Assembly (NCBI RefSeq): GCF_029892155.1
Contig: NZ_JARZAG010000041.1
Coordinates: 1-53,076, forward strand
Direction: 5' to 3'
DNA: 53,076 bases
Source: Kitasatospora sp. GAS204B
Lineage (GTDB): Bacteria > Actinomycetota > Actinomycetes > Streptomycetales > Streptomycetaceae
Positions 15,660 through 23,340 of this stretch are shown here, piece after piece. The notes beneath the pieces were generated by a model. It saw only the letters and a list, made by a program, of their open reading frames with translations. It did not search any database and had not been told where the DNA came from. The position numbers were made by a program, and so were the translations under genes. How positions within the stretch are numbered: the first letter of the stretch is position 1; each line of letters begins with the position of its first letter.

Positions 15660-15729
15660 GCCTGGTCGGCCACGCCGGGCGTCCGGACCAGTTCGCTGCC
15701 TGGCCGGCCGCGCCGGGTGCCCGGACCAG
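15660..15729. repeat. Two 32-bp direct repeats in the ABC/kinase-2 divergent promoter region
   Basis: Copies at 15660-15691 and 15698-15729 differ at 4 of 32 positions and have a 38-bp period. Each unit is itself a partial dyad bounded by CTGG and CCAG. This 327-bp gap holds no gene. The repeats are candidate binding sites for the CitB-like regulator at 17629-18321. No clear -10/-35 pair was found. Confidence 0.6.
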
Positions 15730-15967
15730 CCGTCGTTTCCGCCGCCACCCCCGGCGTGTTTCCGGGGTGTTGCGCGGTGACGAGAAGGTAGAGCCGGGCC
15801 CGACGGCGGCGGGAGTCTTGCGAGCGTTGCGCGCCTTCACCGCGTTCCGGTGGGTTCTGCTCGTTCTGCGCACGGTCGTGGGGCTGGGCAAAGGCCGATT
15901 CACCAGGCACAATCGCCGGGCACACGCAGAGCGGACGGGGGGCGGAGCAGTACGGAGGTGGGGCCCG

Positions 15968-17632
15968 ATGGCCCGAAGGAGCGGGCAGGGCCGCAAGCTC
16001 TCGGCGCGGATCCTGGTCAGCCAGTTGGTGATCCTGGCGATCACCAGCGCCATCGGCTTCGTGCTGCTGGGCTACGCACAGCGGGCGCAGCTGGACCACG
16101 AGTCCGAGCAGCACGCGCTGGCGATCGCCACCATCGCCGCCCGCGATCCGCAGATCGTCCAGGCGATGGCGGACGGCACCGACGGGGGCGTCGTGCAGCG
16201 GGCCGCCGGCCGGATCCGTGACGCCGCCCAGGCCTCCTACGTGGTGGTGATCGACCTGAACGGCGTCCGGCACTCGCACCCGCACCCCGATCTGGTCGGC
16301 CAGCGGGTCAGCGAGCCGATCGCCGTGCTGGACCACGCTGCGCACACCGGCATGGACAGCGGTGCGACCGGCCGCTCGGCCAACGCCAAGGCGCCGCTGT
16401 ACGGGCCTGGCGGCGCGCTGGCCGGCGAGGTCTCGGTGGGCATCGACGAGCGGAACGTGCTCGGGGACCTGCGCCGCGAGCTGTCCAGCTTCGCCCTGTA
16501 CGCCGCGATCGCGCTGGCCGTGGGGTGCGTCGCCTCCTACGTGCTGGCCCGCCGGCTCAAGCGCACCACCTTCGGCCTGGAGCTGGAGGAGATCGCCGGC
16601 CTGCTGCAGGACCGCGAGGCGATGCTGCACGGCATCAAGGAGGGCGTGATCGCCTTCGATCCGCAGGAGCGGATCAGCGTGGTCAACGACGAGGCCCGCC
16701 GCCTGCTGGGCCTGGGCACCGCGCTCGGCCGCCGGCTCCCGGAGCTGCTGCCGGACGGACGGCTGCGCCGGGCGCTGGACGGCACCCTGGAGGGCGTGGA
16801 CCTCACCGTGCTGACCGACAGCCACTGCCTGGCCGTCAACCGGATGCCGGTGGTCCTGCACGGCCGCGAACTCGGCGCCGTCGTCACCGTCCGCGACCGC
16901 ACCGAACTGGTCGGCCTGCTCCGCGAGTTGGACTCCGTCCGGGGCCTCACCGACGCGCTGCGGGCGCAGCAGCACGAATTCGCCAACCGGCTGCACACCT
17001 TGGCCGGGCTGCTGGAACTGGGCGACCACCAGGCGGCGTTGGAGTACGCCGTCGAACTCGGCCAGACCGAGGCCGCGCCGGCCGCGGAGATCCGCGACCG
17101 GATCGGCAACCCGCTGATGGCGGGCCTGATCGTGGCCAAGACCACGGTCGCCGCCGAACGCGGGGTGCGGATCCAGCTCACCGCGGACTCCCGGCTCACC
17201 GAACAGCCGGGCCACCTGCGCCGGCTGCTCACCATCACCGGCAACCTGCTGGACAACGCCGTCGAGGCCGCCCACTGCGGTGGACCGGCCGGTGGCCCGG
17301 GCAGCGGGGCCGGCGAGGTACGGCTGACCCTGGTGGAGAACGAGCGGGAGATCCTGCTCCGGGTCGCCGACAGCGGACCCGGCATCCCACCCGGCGCGGC
17401 CGAGAAGATCTTCGAGGACGGCTGGTCCACCAGCCCCGACCGCGGCACCGCCCGGCGCGGCCTCGGCCTGGCGCTGGTCCACCGGCTGGTCCAGCGGCAC
17501 GGCGGCACGATCACCGTCAGCCAGGGCCCGGGCGCGGTCTTCACCGTCCGCTTCCCGTTGCCCGACCACAGCCCGGCGCCACTGGGCGCCGTCTTCACCG
17601 TCACCCCCGTCGTGCTGGAGGGCGCGCTGTGA
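15968..17632 (+). CDS. Sensor histidine kinase, CitA/DcuS family (system 2)
   Basis: A 554-residue protein. The start is ATG 15968 after GGAGGT at 15951-15956. Membrane segments at about 17-40 (LVSQLVILAITSAIGFVLLG) and 175-200 (LYAAIALAVGCVASYVLA) bracket an external sensor domain containing the carboxylate-sensor-like VVVIDLNGVRHSHPHPDLVGQ stretch. A PAS domain follows (IKEGVIAFDPQERISVVNDEA), then the SpoOB-type phospho-His in QQHEFANRLH and an ATPase domain (LLDNAVEA, DSGPGIPP, RRGLGLALV). It overlaps the response regulator by 4 nt. Divergent from the ABC importer, which it probably controls. Confidence 0.93.
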   Translation: MARRSGQGRKLSARILVSQLVILAITSAIGFVLLGYAQRAQLDHESEQHALAIATIAARDPQIVQAMADGTDGGVVQRAAGRIRDAAQASYVVVIDLNGVRHSHPHPDLVGQRVSEPIAVLDHAAHTGMDSGATGRSANAKAPLYGPGGALAGEVSVGIDERNVLGDLRRELSSFALYAAIALAVGCVASYVLARRLKRTTFGLELEEIAGLLQDREAMLHGIKEGVIAFDPQERISVVNDEARRLLGLGTALGRRLPELLPDGRLRRALDGTLEGVDLTVLTDSHCLAVNRMPVVLHGRELGAVVTVRDRTELVGLLRELDSVRGLTDALRAQQHEFANRLHTLAGLLELGDHQAALEYAVELGQTEAAPAAEIRDRIGNPLMAGLIVAKTTVAAERGVRIQLTADSRLTEQPGHLRRLLTITGNLLDNAVEAAHCGGPAGGPGSGAGEVRLTLVENEREILLRVADSGPGIPPGAAEKIFEDGWSTSPDRGTARRGLGLALVHRLVQRHGGTITVSQGPGAVFTVRFPLPDHSPAPLGAVFTVTPVVLEGAL

Positions 17633-18321
17633 TCAGAACCCTGGTGGTGGACGACGACTTCCGGGTCAGCGCGATCCACGCCGCCTACGTCGGCCGGGTG
17701 CCCGGCTTCGAGGTGGCCGGACAGCGCGCCGGCGTGGCCGACGCCGTGGCGGCCGTCCACGAGCTGCGCCCCGACCTGCTGCTGCTCGACGTCTACCTGC
17801 CCGACGGCAGCGGCCTGGACGTGCTGCGCCGGCTGACCGCCGACAGCCCGGACAGCCGCCCCGACGCCCTGGTCATCACCGCCGCCCGCGACACCGCCTC
17901 GGTGCGCGCCGCGATGCAGCTCGGCGCCACCGGCTACCTGGTCAAGCCCTTCGGCTTCGCCGTGCTGGCCGAACGCCTGGCGGGCTACCGGGAACTGCGC
18001 GAGCGGATGGCGGCGCTCGACGGCGGCACCGAGCACGGCCAGGCCGAGGTGGACGCGCTGTTCAGCGCGGTGCGGCCGGCCGCGCTGCCGACGATCCCGG
18101 CCAAGGGCCACTCGGCGCCGACCCTCTCGGTGGTGCTGGCCGCGGTGCGCGCCGAGCCGGGCGACCTGTCGGCCAGCCAGGTGGCCGAACGCACCGGCAT
18201 CTCCCGCGCCACCGCCCAGCGCTACCTCTCGTACCTGGTGCGCGAGGGCCTGGTCCGCCTCGACCTGCGCTACGGCACCACCGGGCGCCCCGAGCACCGC
18301 TACCGGGTGGCCGCCCGGTAG
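17629..18321 (+). CDS. Response regulator, CitB/DcuR family (system 2)
   Basis: A 230-residue protein starting at GTG 17629 in a GTGA overlap with its kinase. Receiver residues: VVDDD, phospho-acceptor Asp in LLLLDVYLPDGSG, switch Thr in VITAARD and Lys in YLVKPF. The C-terminal helix-turn-helix is LSASQVAERTGISRATAQRYL. It is the same length and layout as the regulator at 8680-9372, so the two systems are paralogues, though sequence divergence is considerable. Predicted target: the ABC operon via the 32-bp repeats at 15660-15729. Confidence 0.95.
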   Translation: MIRTLVVDDDFRVSAIHAAYVGRVPGFEVAGQRAGVADAVAAVHELRPDLLLLDVYLPDGSGLDVLRRLTADSPDSRPDALVITAARDTASVRAAMQLGATGYLVKPFGFAVLAERLAGYRELRERMAALDGGTEHGQAEVDALFSAVRPAALPTIPAKGHSAPTLSVVLAAVRAEPGDLSASQVAERTGISRATAQRYLSYLVREGLVRLDLRYGTTGRPEHRYRVAAR

Positions 18322-18353
18322 CGGTGCCCGCGCCTCTGCCTGCGCCCGCGCCG

Positions 18354-18397
<44 letters not shown>

Positions 18398-18401
18398 AGG
18401 C

Positions 18402-19169
18402 TCAGGCGCGGACGGTGGCGTGCATCTCCCAGACCAGGATCTCGGCCGGCTCGGTGGCCGTCACCCGCTGCCCGCCGGTGGCGGTGAACCGCACCGCGTC
18501 ACCCGTCGCCAACTCCCCGGCGCCTTCGAGGACGACCGCGCCGCGCGGCACGAACAGGTGCAGGAACGGCGCCTGCGGAAGCTCGACGGACTGGCCGGGC
18601 CGCAACCGGGCGACGTGCAGCGCGGCGTACTTGTTCTTGATCCGGATCGCCGACGCGCCGTCGTACTTGGCCATGCCGGACGCCACCGGCACCAGGCCGC
18701 CGGTCAGCAACTCGTCCTCGATCTCCAGCTGTTCGTACCCGGGGGTGATCCCGTCCTCGTCCGGCACGACCCACATCTGCACGAAGTGCACCGGATCGCG
18801 GTGGACGTCCCCGCTCAGCCGCCAGGAGTCGTTCTTCTCGGAGTGCAGGATCCCGCGACCGGCGCTCATCCGCTGGGCCAGGCCCGGGTAGATCACGCCG
18901 TTGTGACCTTCGGAGTCCTGGTGGACGAGCGAGCCCTGCAGCACCCAGGTGACGATCTCCATGTCCTGGTGGGGATGGGTCTCGAAACCGGTGCCCGGCT
19001 GCACCAGGTCGTCGTTGTTGACCAGCAGCAGCCCGTGGTGGGTGTTGGTGCGGTCGCGGTGGTGGCCGAAGGCGAAGGAGTGCTTGGAGTCCAGCCAGTC
19101 GATGTTGCTCTTGAAGCGGTCCGCGGCACGCCGGATGTCGACGCCAGGAGTGACGGTCGTGCTGCCCAT
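18402..19169 (-). CDS. Pirin family protein
   Basis: A 255-residue bicupin protein. The N-terminal cupin carries the metal-binding pattern FETHPHQDMEIVTWVLQG and, later, GRGILHSEKN, giving the His/His/His/Glu set of pirins. The C-terminal cupin (PGQSVELPQAPFLHLFVPRG) is intact. Length is typical of bacterial pirins, some of which oxidise flavonols such as quercetin while others act as redox-linked regulators. It is divergent from a MarR repressor with two palindromic operators between them, so expression is probably released by the MarR ligand. Confidence 0.93.
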   Translation of the reverse strand: MGSTTVTPGVDIRRAADRFKSNIDWLDSKHSFAFGHHRDRTNTHHGLLLVNNDDLVQPGTGFETHPHQDMEIVTWVLQGSLVHQDSEGHNGVIYPGLAQRMSAGRGILHSEKNDSWRLSGDVHRDPVHFVQMWVVPDEDGITPGYEQLEIEDELLTGGLVPVASGMAKYDGASAIRIKNKYAALHVARLRPGQSVELPQAPFLHLFVPRGAVVLEGAGELATGDAVRFTATGGQRVTATEPAEILVWEMHATVRA

Positions 19170-19238
19170 GAGGCGGTCCTCTCACTCGGGGATGCCTGGC
19201 GAGCGAGTGCCGCCGCCGGTCATCCTGCGCGACGCCGA

Positions 19239-19285
19239 TAGGTGACGCGTCACGCACATGGAGGAGAACTTAGGTGACGCGTCAA
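19239..19285. promoter_or_regulatory. Twin palindromic operators of the pirin/MarR divergent promoter
   Basis: TAGGTGACGCGTCA occurs twice, at 19239-19252 and 19271-19284, exactly 32 bp apart (about three helical turns). The core TGACGCGTCA is a perfect 10-bp palindrome, extended to GTGACGCGTCAC in the first copy. A MarR dimer binding each site would cover both promoters. A partial copy, GCCGATAGGTGA, is shared by 19235-19246 and 19799-19810, the latter just before the gene at 19841. Confidence 0.75.
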
Positions 19286-19308
19286 TCATTCCCGGCTACG
19301 GTGACACC

Positions 19309-19806
19309 ATGACCGCCGACAGCCCCTGGTTGACCGAGCAGCAGCAGCGCGTCTGGCGCGGCTGGCTGAGCACGCAGAGCCGGCTGCCGGCCGCCCTGCA
19401 CCGACAGCTCCAGGCCGACTCCGAGCTGTCACTGCCGGACTACGACGTGCTGGTCCAGCTCACCGACACCCCCCAGGCCCGGTTGCGGGTGTCGGACCTG
19501 GCCGGCGCGCTGGACTGGGAGCGCAGCCGGCTCTCGCACCACATCAAGCGGATGGCCGGCCGCGGGCTCGTGGAGCGCGAGGAGTGCCCGGACGACGGCC
19601 GAGGCGCGTTCATCGTCCTCACCCCGGCCGGCCGCACCGCCATCGAGCGGGCCGCACCGGCACACGCCCGGACGGTGCGTGAACTCGTCTTCGACGCGCT
19701 GAGCGACGAGGAGCTCGACACCCTGGGCGGCGTGATCGACAAGCTGGTCACCCGGCTCGATCGACCACCGGCCCGTTCACCGCAGCGGCCACCCACCGGC
19801 CGATAG
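19309..19806 (+). CDS. MarR-family transcriptional regulator
   Basis: A 165-residue protein. I choose ATG 19309; the upstream start at 19258 would run through the operator. Winged helix: LRVSDLAGALDWERSRLSHHIKRMAGRGLVERE, followed by the wing DDGRGAFIVLTPAG. Flanking helices form the dimer interface. It is predicted to repress itself and the divergent pirin gene via the TGACGCGTCA palindromes. The ligand may be a phenolic compound, as for many MarR proteins, but nothing in the sequence specifies it. Confidence 0.93.
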   Translation: MTADSPWLTEQQQRVWRGWLSTQSRLPAALHRQLQADSELSLPDYDVLVQLTDTPQARLRVSDLAGALDWERSRLSHHIKRMAGRGLVEREECPDDGRGAFIVLTPAGRTAIERAAPAHARTVRELVFDALSDEELDTLGGVIDKLVTRLDRPPARSPQRPPTGR

Positions 19807-19840
19807 GTGATATGACGGAGCCGAGCTGGAGGTGTCCGCC

Positions 19841-21004
19841 ATGACCCGCTACTGCGTCGACCCTGTTCGACACGAACTCATCGCCACCTGGGGAACCGGC
19901 CGGGGCGACCTGGCCGCCCGGATCGCCGTCGCACCGGCCGGCACCGACATCGCCACGCTGTCCCGGCTGGCCGCCGCCCTCACCCAGCTGTCCTCGGCGG
20001 CCTGGCGCACCTACACCCACCCGGCCAGCGCCGCCGACTCGTTGGAGGTGGAGAGCGAGGGCTGGCGCCGGGAGCAGGAGCGCAAGGCGTTCGAGGACGT
20101 CGCCGAGGCCGTGGCCGCGCCCAACCTCCCGCACGGCGGCACCATGACGGTCTCCTACAGCCCCGTGCTGGAGAACGCGCACCGCGTCGGCCGCGCCCTG
20201 CTCGCCCTGGACCTGGCGGAGTTGACGCAGGCGGTCCAGGCCGAGACCGCGGCCGAGCTGGCCGCCGTGGAAGGCGCCGAGCTCGGCGACCTCACCGGTC
20301 GGGCCCAGCAGGCCGTCCTGCTCAGCCGCGAGGGCGCCTCCCCGGTCCAGGTCGCCGCCGCCGACCGGCTGCTCCAGGAGGACCCGTTCGGCCCGGCCGC
20401 GCTCTACTCCGAGGTCGACCCGACCGCCGCCGCCGTGGCCGCGGCCCACTGGCTGCAAGCCGCGGCCGAAGCCGTCGCGGAGGCGTCCGGGTACCCGCTG
20501 GCCGAGGTGGTCCGGGAGGCGGACGCCATCGAGGCCCTCCCCCACGAGACGCCCACCCTCGTCCTGGAACTCCTCGACGCCGGTGTCTCCCCGTACGACA
20601 CCGTCACCGGCCTGGTGCGCCACGCCATGAAGGTCGCCGACGGCGTCCTGCCCGACCCGGCGGCCTTCCGCGAACAGCTCGACGAGGCCGAGGAGATGAT
20701 CGCCGAGTACACCGACCACGATGCCGACGACGCCGAGGAGGCGGACGCCGTCCTCACCGGCATCCGCCTGACACCGCTGGACCCGCGCCGGCCCGCCCGC
20801 GACCTCCTCGAAGACCTGCTCACCGGCATCCACGGCTGCTGGCTCATCCACGACGAGTACGCCGAACCCCTGCCCGACGAGGACGCGGAGGACACCGAGG
20901 AACCGGACGACGAAGCGGCCGAGCGCCACCAGCACCACAGCCGAGCGCAGTTCGCCGCAGCCGTGCGCGCCGTCGCCGCCCAGAACCACGACCGGCTCAT
21001 CTAG
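19841..21004 (+). CDS. Acidic protein of unknown function
   Basis: A 387-residue protein starting at ATG 19841 after GGAGG (19828-19832). I do not recognise a family. It is rich in Ala, Glu and Asp, predicted mostly helical, with no signal peptide or membrane segment. The C-terminal part is very acidic (LPDEDAEDTEEPDDEAAE) and is followed by HQHHS. It lies 35 nt after the MarR gene, with a half-match to the MarR operator (19799-19810) overlapping the MarR stop, so it may be co-transcribed or co-regulated. Its stop TAG is the start of an 11-bp motif repeated inverted at 25163-25173. Codon bias supports coding. Confidence 0.8.
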   Translation: MTRYCVDPVRHELIATWGTGRGDLAARIAVAPAGTDIATLSRLAAALTQLSSAAWRTYTHPASAADSLEVESEGWRREQERKAFEDVAEAVAAPNLPHGGTMTVSYSPVLENAHRVGRALLALDLAELTQAVQAETAAELAAVEGAELGDLTGRAQQAVLLSREGASPVQVAAADRLLQEDPFGPAALYSEVDPTAAAVAAAHWLQAAAEAVAEASGYPLAEVVREADAIEALPHETPTLVLELLDAGVSPYDTVTGLVRHAMKVADGVLPDPAAFREQLDEAEEMIAEYTDHDADDAEEADAVLTGIRLTPLDPRRPARDLLEDLLTGIHGCWLIHDEYAEPLPDEDAEDTEEPDDEAAERHQHHSRAQFAAAVRAVAAQNHDRLI

Positions 21005-21011
21005 GGCGTGT
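21001..21011 (+). repeat. CTAGGGCGTGT motif, left copy of an inverted pair
   Basis: The same 11 bp lies in reverse orientation at 25163-25173, and each copy includes the TAG stop of the neighbouring gene. The pair brackets the sigma-factor and oxidoreductase block of about 4.2 kb. It could be coincidence, a shared 3' end signal, or a fossil boundary. Confidence 0.4.
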
Positions 21012-21049
21012 CCTGCCGAGAGCGCACGGGGATGAACGTACCCGCCGCC

Positions 21050-22261
21050 CTACCGCAGCTCCCGCAACCGGCCTTCCAGGAACGCGCGTTCGGCCCGGTT
21101 CTCGGTGCGGGCCAGCGCCGCTTCGTAGGCGCGCACCGCCTCGGCGTCGCGGCCGAGCCGGCGCAGCAGGTCGGCGCGGACGGCGTGGCTCAGGTGGTAG
21201 GCGTCGAGGTCGAGGGCCTCGACGAGGGCCAGCGCCGCTTCGGGGCCGTCGGCCTCGGCCACGGCGACCGCGCGGTGCAGGGCCACCACGGGGGTGGGGG
21301 CCAGCACCAGTTGCTGGTCGTAGAGCTGGACGATCTGCCGCCAGTCGGTGGCGGCCGCGGTGGGCGCGTCGCTGTGCACGGCGTTGATCGCCGCCTGGAG
21401 CTGGTAGGGGCCCGGGCGGCCGAGCCGCAGGCAGCGCCGGACGAGCGCCTGCCCCTCGGCGACGAGTTCGCGGTCCCACCGGGAGCGGTCCTGGTCGGCG
21501 AGCAGGACCAGGGCACCGTCCGGGGTGGTGCGGGCGGGCCGCCGCGACTGGATGAGCAGCAGCAGGGCGAGCAGCCCCAGGACCTCCGGCTCGTCGGGCA
21601 TGAGCTCGGCGAGCAGGCGACCCAGCCGGACCGCCTCCGCGCAGAGCTCCTCGCGCAACGGTTCCGCGCTCGAGCCGCTCAGGTAGCCCTCGTTGAAGAC
21701 GAGGTACACCACGGCGAGCACCGCACGCAGCCGGTCCGGCAGGTCGGCGTCGGCCGGGACGCGGTAGGGGATCCGGGCGTCGCGGATCTTGCCCTTGGCG
21801 CGGACGATCCGCTGCGCCATGGCCGACTCGCCGACCAGGAAGGCGCGGGCGATCTCGGCGGTGGTCAGCCCGCCGAGCAGCCGTAGGGTCAGCGCGACCT
21901 GTGCGGACTCGGCGAGGGCGGGATGGCAGCAGGTGAAGATCAGGCGCAGCCGGTCGTCGTGCACGGGTCCCTCCTCGGCCGGTTCGTCGCGGGTGTGCAG
22001 CAGCTGCGCCTCGGCGTGCCGGCCCGCACGGGACGCCTCCCGACGCTGCCGGTCGATCGCCTTGTTGCGGGCGGTGGTGATGATCCAGCCGGCCGGGCTG
22101 GGCGGCAGCCCGGCGGACGGCCACTGCTGGGCCGCCGTGGTGAACGCCTCCTGGACCGCCTCCTCGGCGCTGTCGATGTCGCCGACGAGACGGACCAGGA
22201 CGGCCACGGCACGCCCGTACTCCTGGCGGAAGACCTGTTCGATCTCCGTCGCTGACGTCAC
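21050..22261 (-). CDS. ECF sigma factor of the ECF42 type with C-terminal TPR-like extension
   Basis: A 403-residue protein starting at GTG 22261, one nt after the stop of the DGPF gene. The sigma-2 domain (VFRQEYGRAVAVLVRLVGDIDSAEEAVQEAF, then PAGWIITTARNKAIDRQRR) and the sigma-4 domain (LTTAEIARAFLVGESAMAQRIVRAKGKIR) are followed by a helical extension of about 200 residues with the family block AVVYLVFNEGYL and C-terminal TPR-like repeats. ECF42 sigma factors lack an anti-sigma partner; the extension and neighbouring DGPF proteins are thought to replace it. Third gene of the DHFR-like/DGPF/sigma operon. Confidence 0.92.
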   Translation of the reverse strand: MTSATEIEQVFRQEYGRAVAVLVRLVGDIDSAEEAVQEAFTTAAQQWPSAGLPPSPAGWIITTARNKAIDRQRREASRAGRHAEAQLLHTRDEPAEEGPVHDDRLRLIFTCCHPALAESAQVALTLRLLGGLTTAEIARAFLVGESAMAQRIVRAKGKIRDARIPYRVPADADLPDRLRAVLAVVYLVFNEGYLSGSSAEPLREELCAEAVRLGRLLAELMPDEPEVLGLLALLLLIQSRRPARTTPDGALVLLADQDRSRWDRELVAEGQALVRRCLRLGRPGPYQLQAAINAVHSDAPTAAATDWRQIVQLYDQQLVLAPTPVVALHRAVAVAEADGPEAALALVEALDLDAYHLSHAVRADLLRRLGRDAEAVRAYEAALARTENRAERAFLEGRLRELR

Positions 22262-22262
22262 G

Positions 22263-22616
22263 TCAGTCCTCGGCTTCGCCCTGGAACGGCCGTACCTCCA
22301 CCGGCAGGCGGGTGGCCCGGGCGTACCTGCGACCCCACGCCAGCGCGGCATCCAGGTCGGGGGCCTTGATGATGGTGAACCCGCCGAGGTACTCCTTGCC
22401 CTCGGTGAACGGGCCGTCGATGACGAGCACCTCGCCGTCGCCGGGCCGCAGCACCGTGGCGGTTCTCGGGTCGTGCAGGCCCTGGCCGAACACCCAGCAG
22501 CCGGTGGACTCCAGCTCCCGGCGCAGCACGCCGAGATCGGCCATCACCGCTTCCAGGAACTCCGGTTCGGGAATGCCGCCCTGCGGCTGGTACATGCTGA
22601 GCAGGTACTGCTTCAT
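22263..22616 (-). CDS. YCII-related DGPF-domain protein
   Basis: A 117-residue protein starting MKQYLLSMYQP at 22616. It contains the diagnostic VIDGPFTEGKEYLGGFTII block. Such DGPF proteins form a dimeric ferredoxin-like fold. They are almost always encoded beside ECF42 sigma factors and are their best known regulon members. The gene sits between the DHFR-like gene (16 nt upstream) and the sigma gene (one nt downstream). Its biochemical activity is unknown; a role in modulating or sensing for the sigma factor is suggested only by context. Confidence 0.93.
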   Translation of the reverse strand: MKQYLLSMYQPQGGIPEPEFLEAVMADLGVLRRELESTGCWVFGQGLHDPRTATVLRPGDGEVLVIDGPFTEGKEYLGGFTIIKAPDLDAALAWGRRYARATRLPVEVRPFQGEAED

Positions 22617-22632
22617 CGTCCTGCGCCTTCCC

Positions 22633-23217
22633 TCAGAGCGTCTCGTACGTCGCGAGCAGCACACCGGTGGTGGTCGCCACGCTGTCGACCAACCGCAGCC
22701 GGCTGAACGAGCCGTCCTCGGGGAACAGTCGCCGCCCCGACCCCAGCAGCAGCGGGTGGATGGACAGCACGAACCGGTCGACCAGCCCGGCCGCGACCAG
22801 CGAGCGGACCAGCTCGCCGCTGCCGAGCACCACGATGTCCTGCTCCAGCTCCTTCTTCAGCTGCCCGACGGCATGCGCGAGATCGCCGGTCAGCAGTGTC
22901 GAATTCTGCCAGGGCAGCGGCTCCGCCAAGGTCCCGGACGCGACGTACTTGCGGGTGTTGTTCAGCTTCTCGGTGAAGGGGTTGCCGTCGGTGCGCTCGG
23001 CCCAGGCCTGCTGGAAGTCCTGGTAGGTCCGCCGCCCGAACAGCAGCGCGCCGGTGCCGGCCATCTCCTTGCCCATCGCCGCCATCATCACCTGGTCCTG
23101 GTAGCCCGTCCCCCAGCCGCCGTGCCGGAATCCGCCCCGGGTGTCCTCGTCGGGGCGGCCCAGCCCCTGCATCACGCCGTCCAGCGTCACGCTCTCGGTG
23201 ACCACGATCCTGGCCAT
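22633..23217 (-). CDS. Dihydrofolate reductase-like (RibD C-terminal) protein
   Basis: A 194-residue protein. The N-terminal strand MARIVVTESVTLDGVMQG, the central FGRRTYQDF block and the VVLGSGELVRSL cofactor loop mark the DHFR/RibD-C superfamily. This group (YyaP/YwjB-like) is widespread in actinobacteria and is not the essential FolA. It probably binds NADPH, with unknown substrate. Ribosome site GAGGAG precedes the ATG at 23217. It is the first gene of the ECF42 operon, directly behind a candidate ECF42 promoter at 23271-23300. Confidence 0.9.
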   Translation of the reverse strand: MARIVVTESVTLDGVMQGLGRPDEDTRGGFRHGGWGTGYQDQVMMAAMGKEMAGTGALLFGRRTYQDFQQAWAERTDGNPFTEKLNNTRKYVASGTLAEPLPWQNSTLLTGDLAHAVGQLKKELEQDIVVLGSGELVRSLVAAGLVDRFVLSIHPLLLGSGRRLFPEDGSFSRLRLVDSVATTTGVLLATYETL

Positions 23218-23270
23218 CGCACACTCTCCTCGGGTTCGGCGACCGGCCTGGCGCCGATCGCTCTCACCCC

Positions 23271-23300
23271 CTACACGAACGGCACCCGGCGAAATCGACA
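23271..23300 (-). promoter_or_regulatory. Candidate ECF42-dependent promoter
   Basis: On the minus strand TGTCGA (23300-23295) is separated by 17 nt from CGTGTAG (23277-23271), 54 nt upstream of the DHFR-like start. From memory of the S. venezuelae ECF42 work, target promoters carry TGTCGA at -35 and a CGA/TC-like -10. Autoregulation is therefore likely. Confidence 0.5.
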
Positions 23301-23340
23301 CGGGCCAGGCGCAGGATTCGTGGATCGGTGCGGGGCGGCG

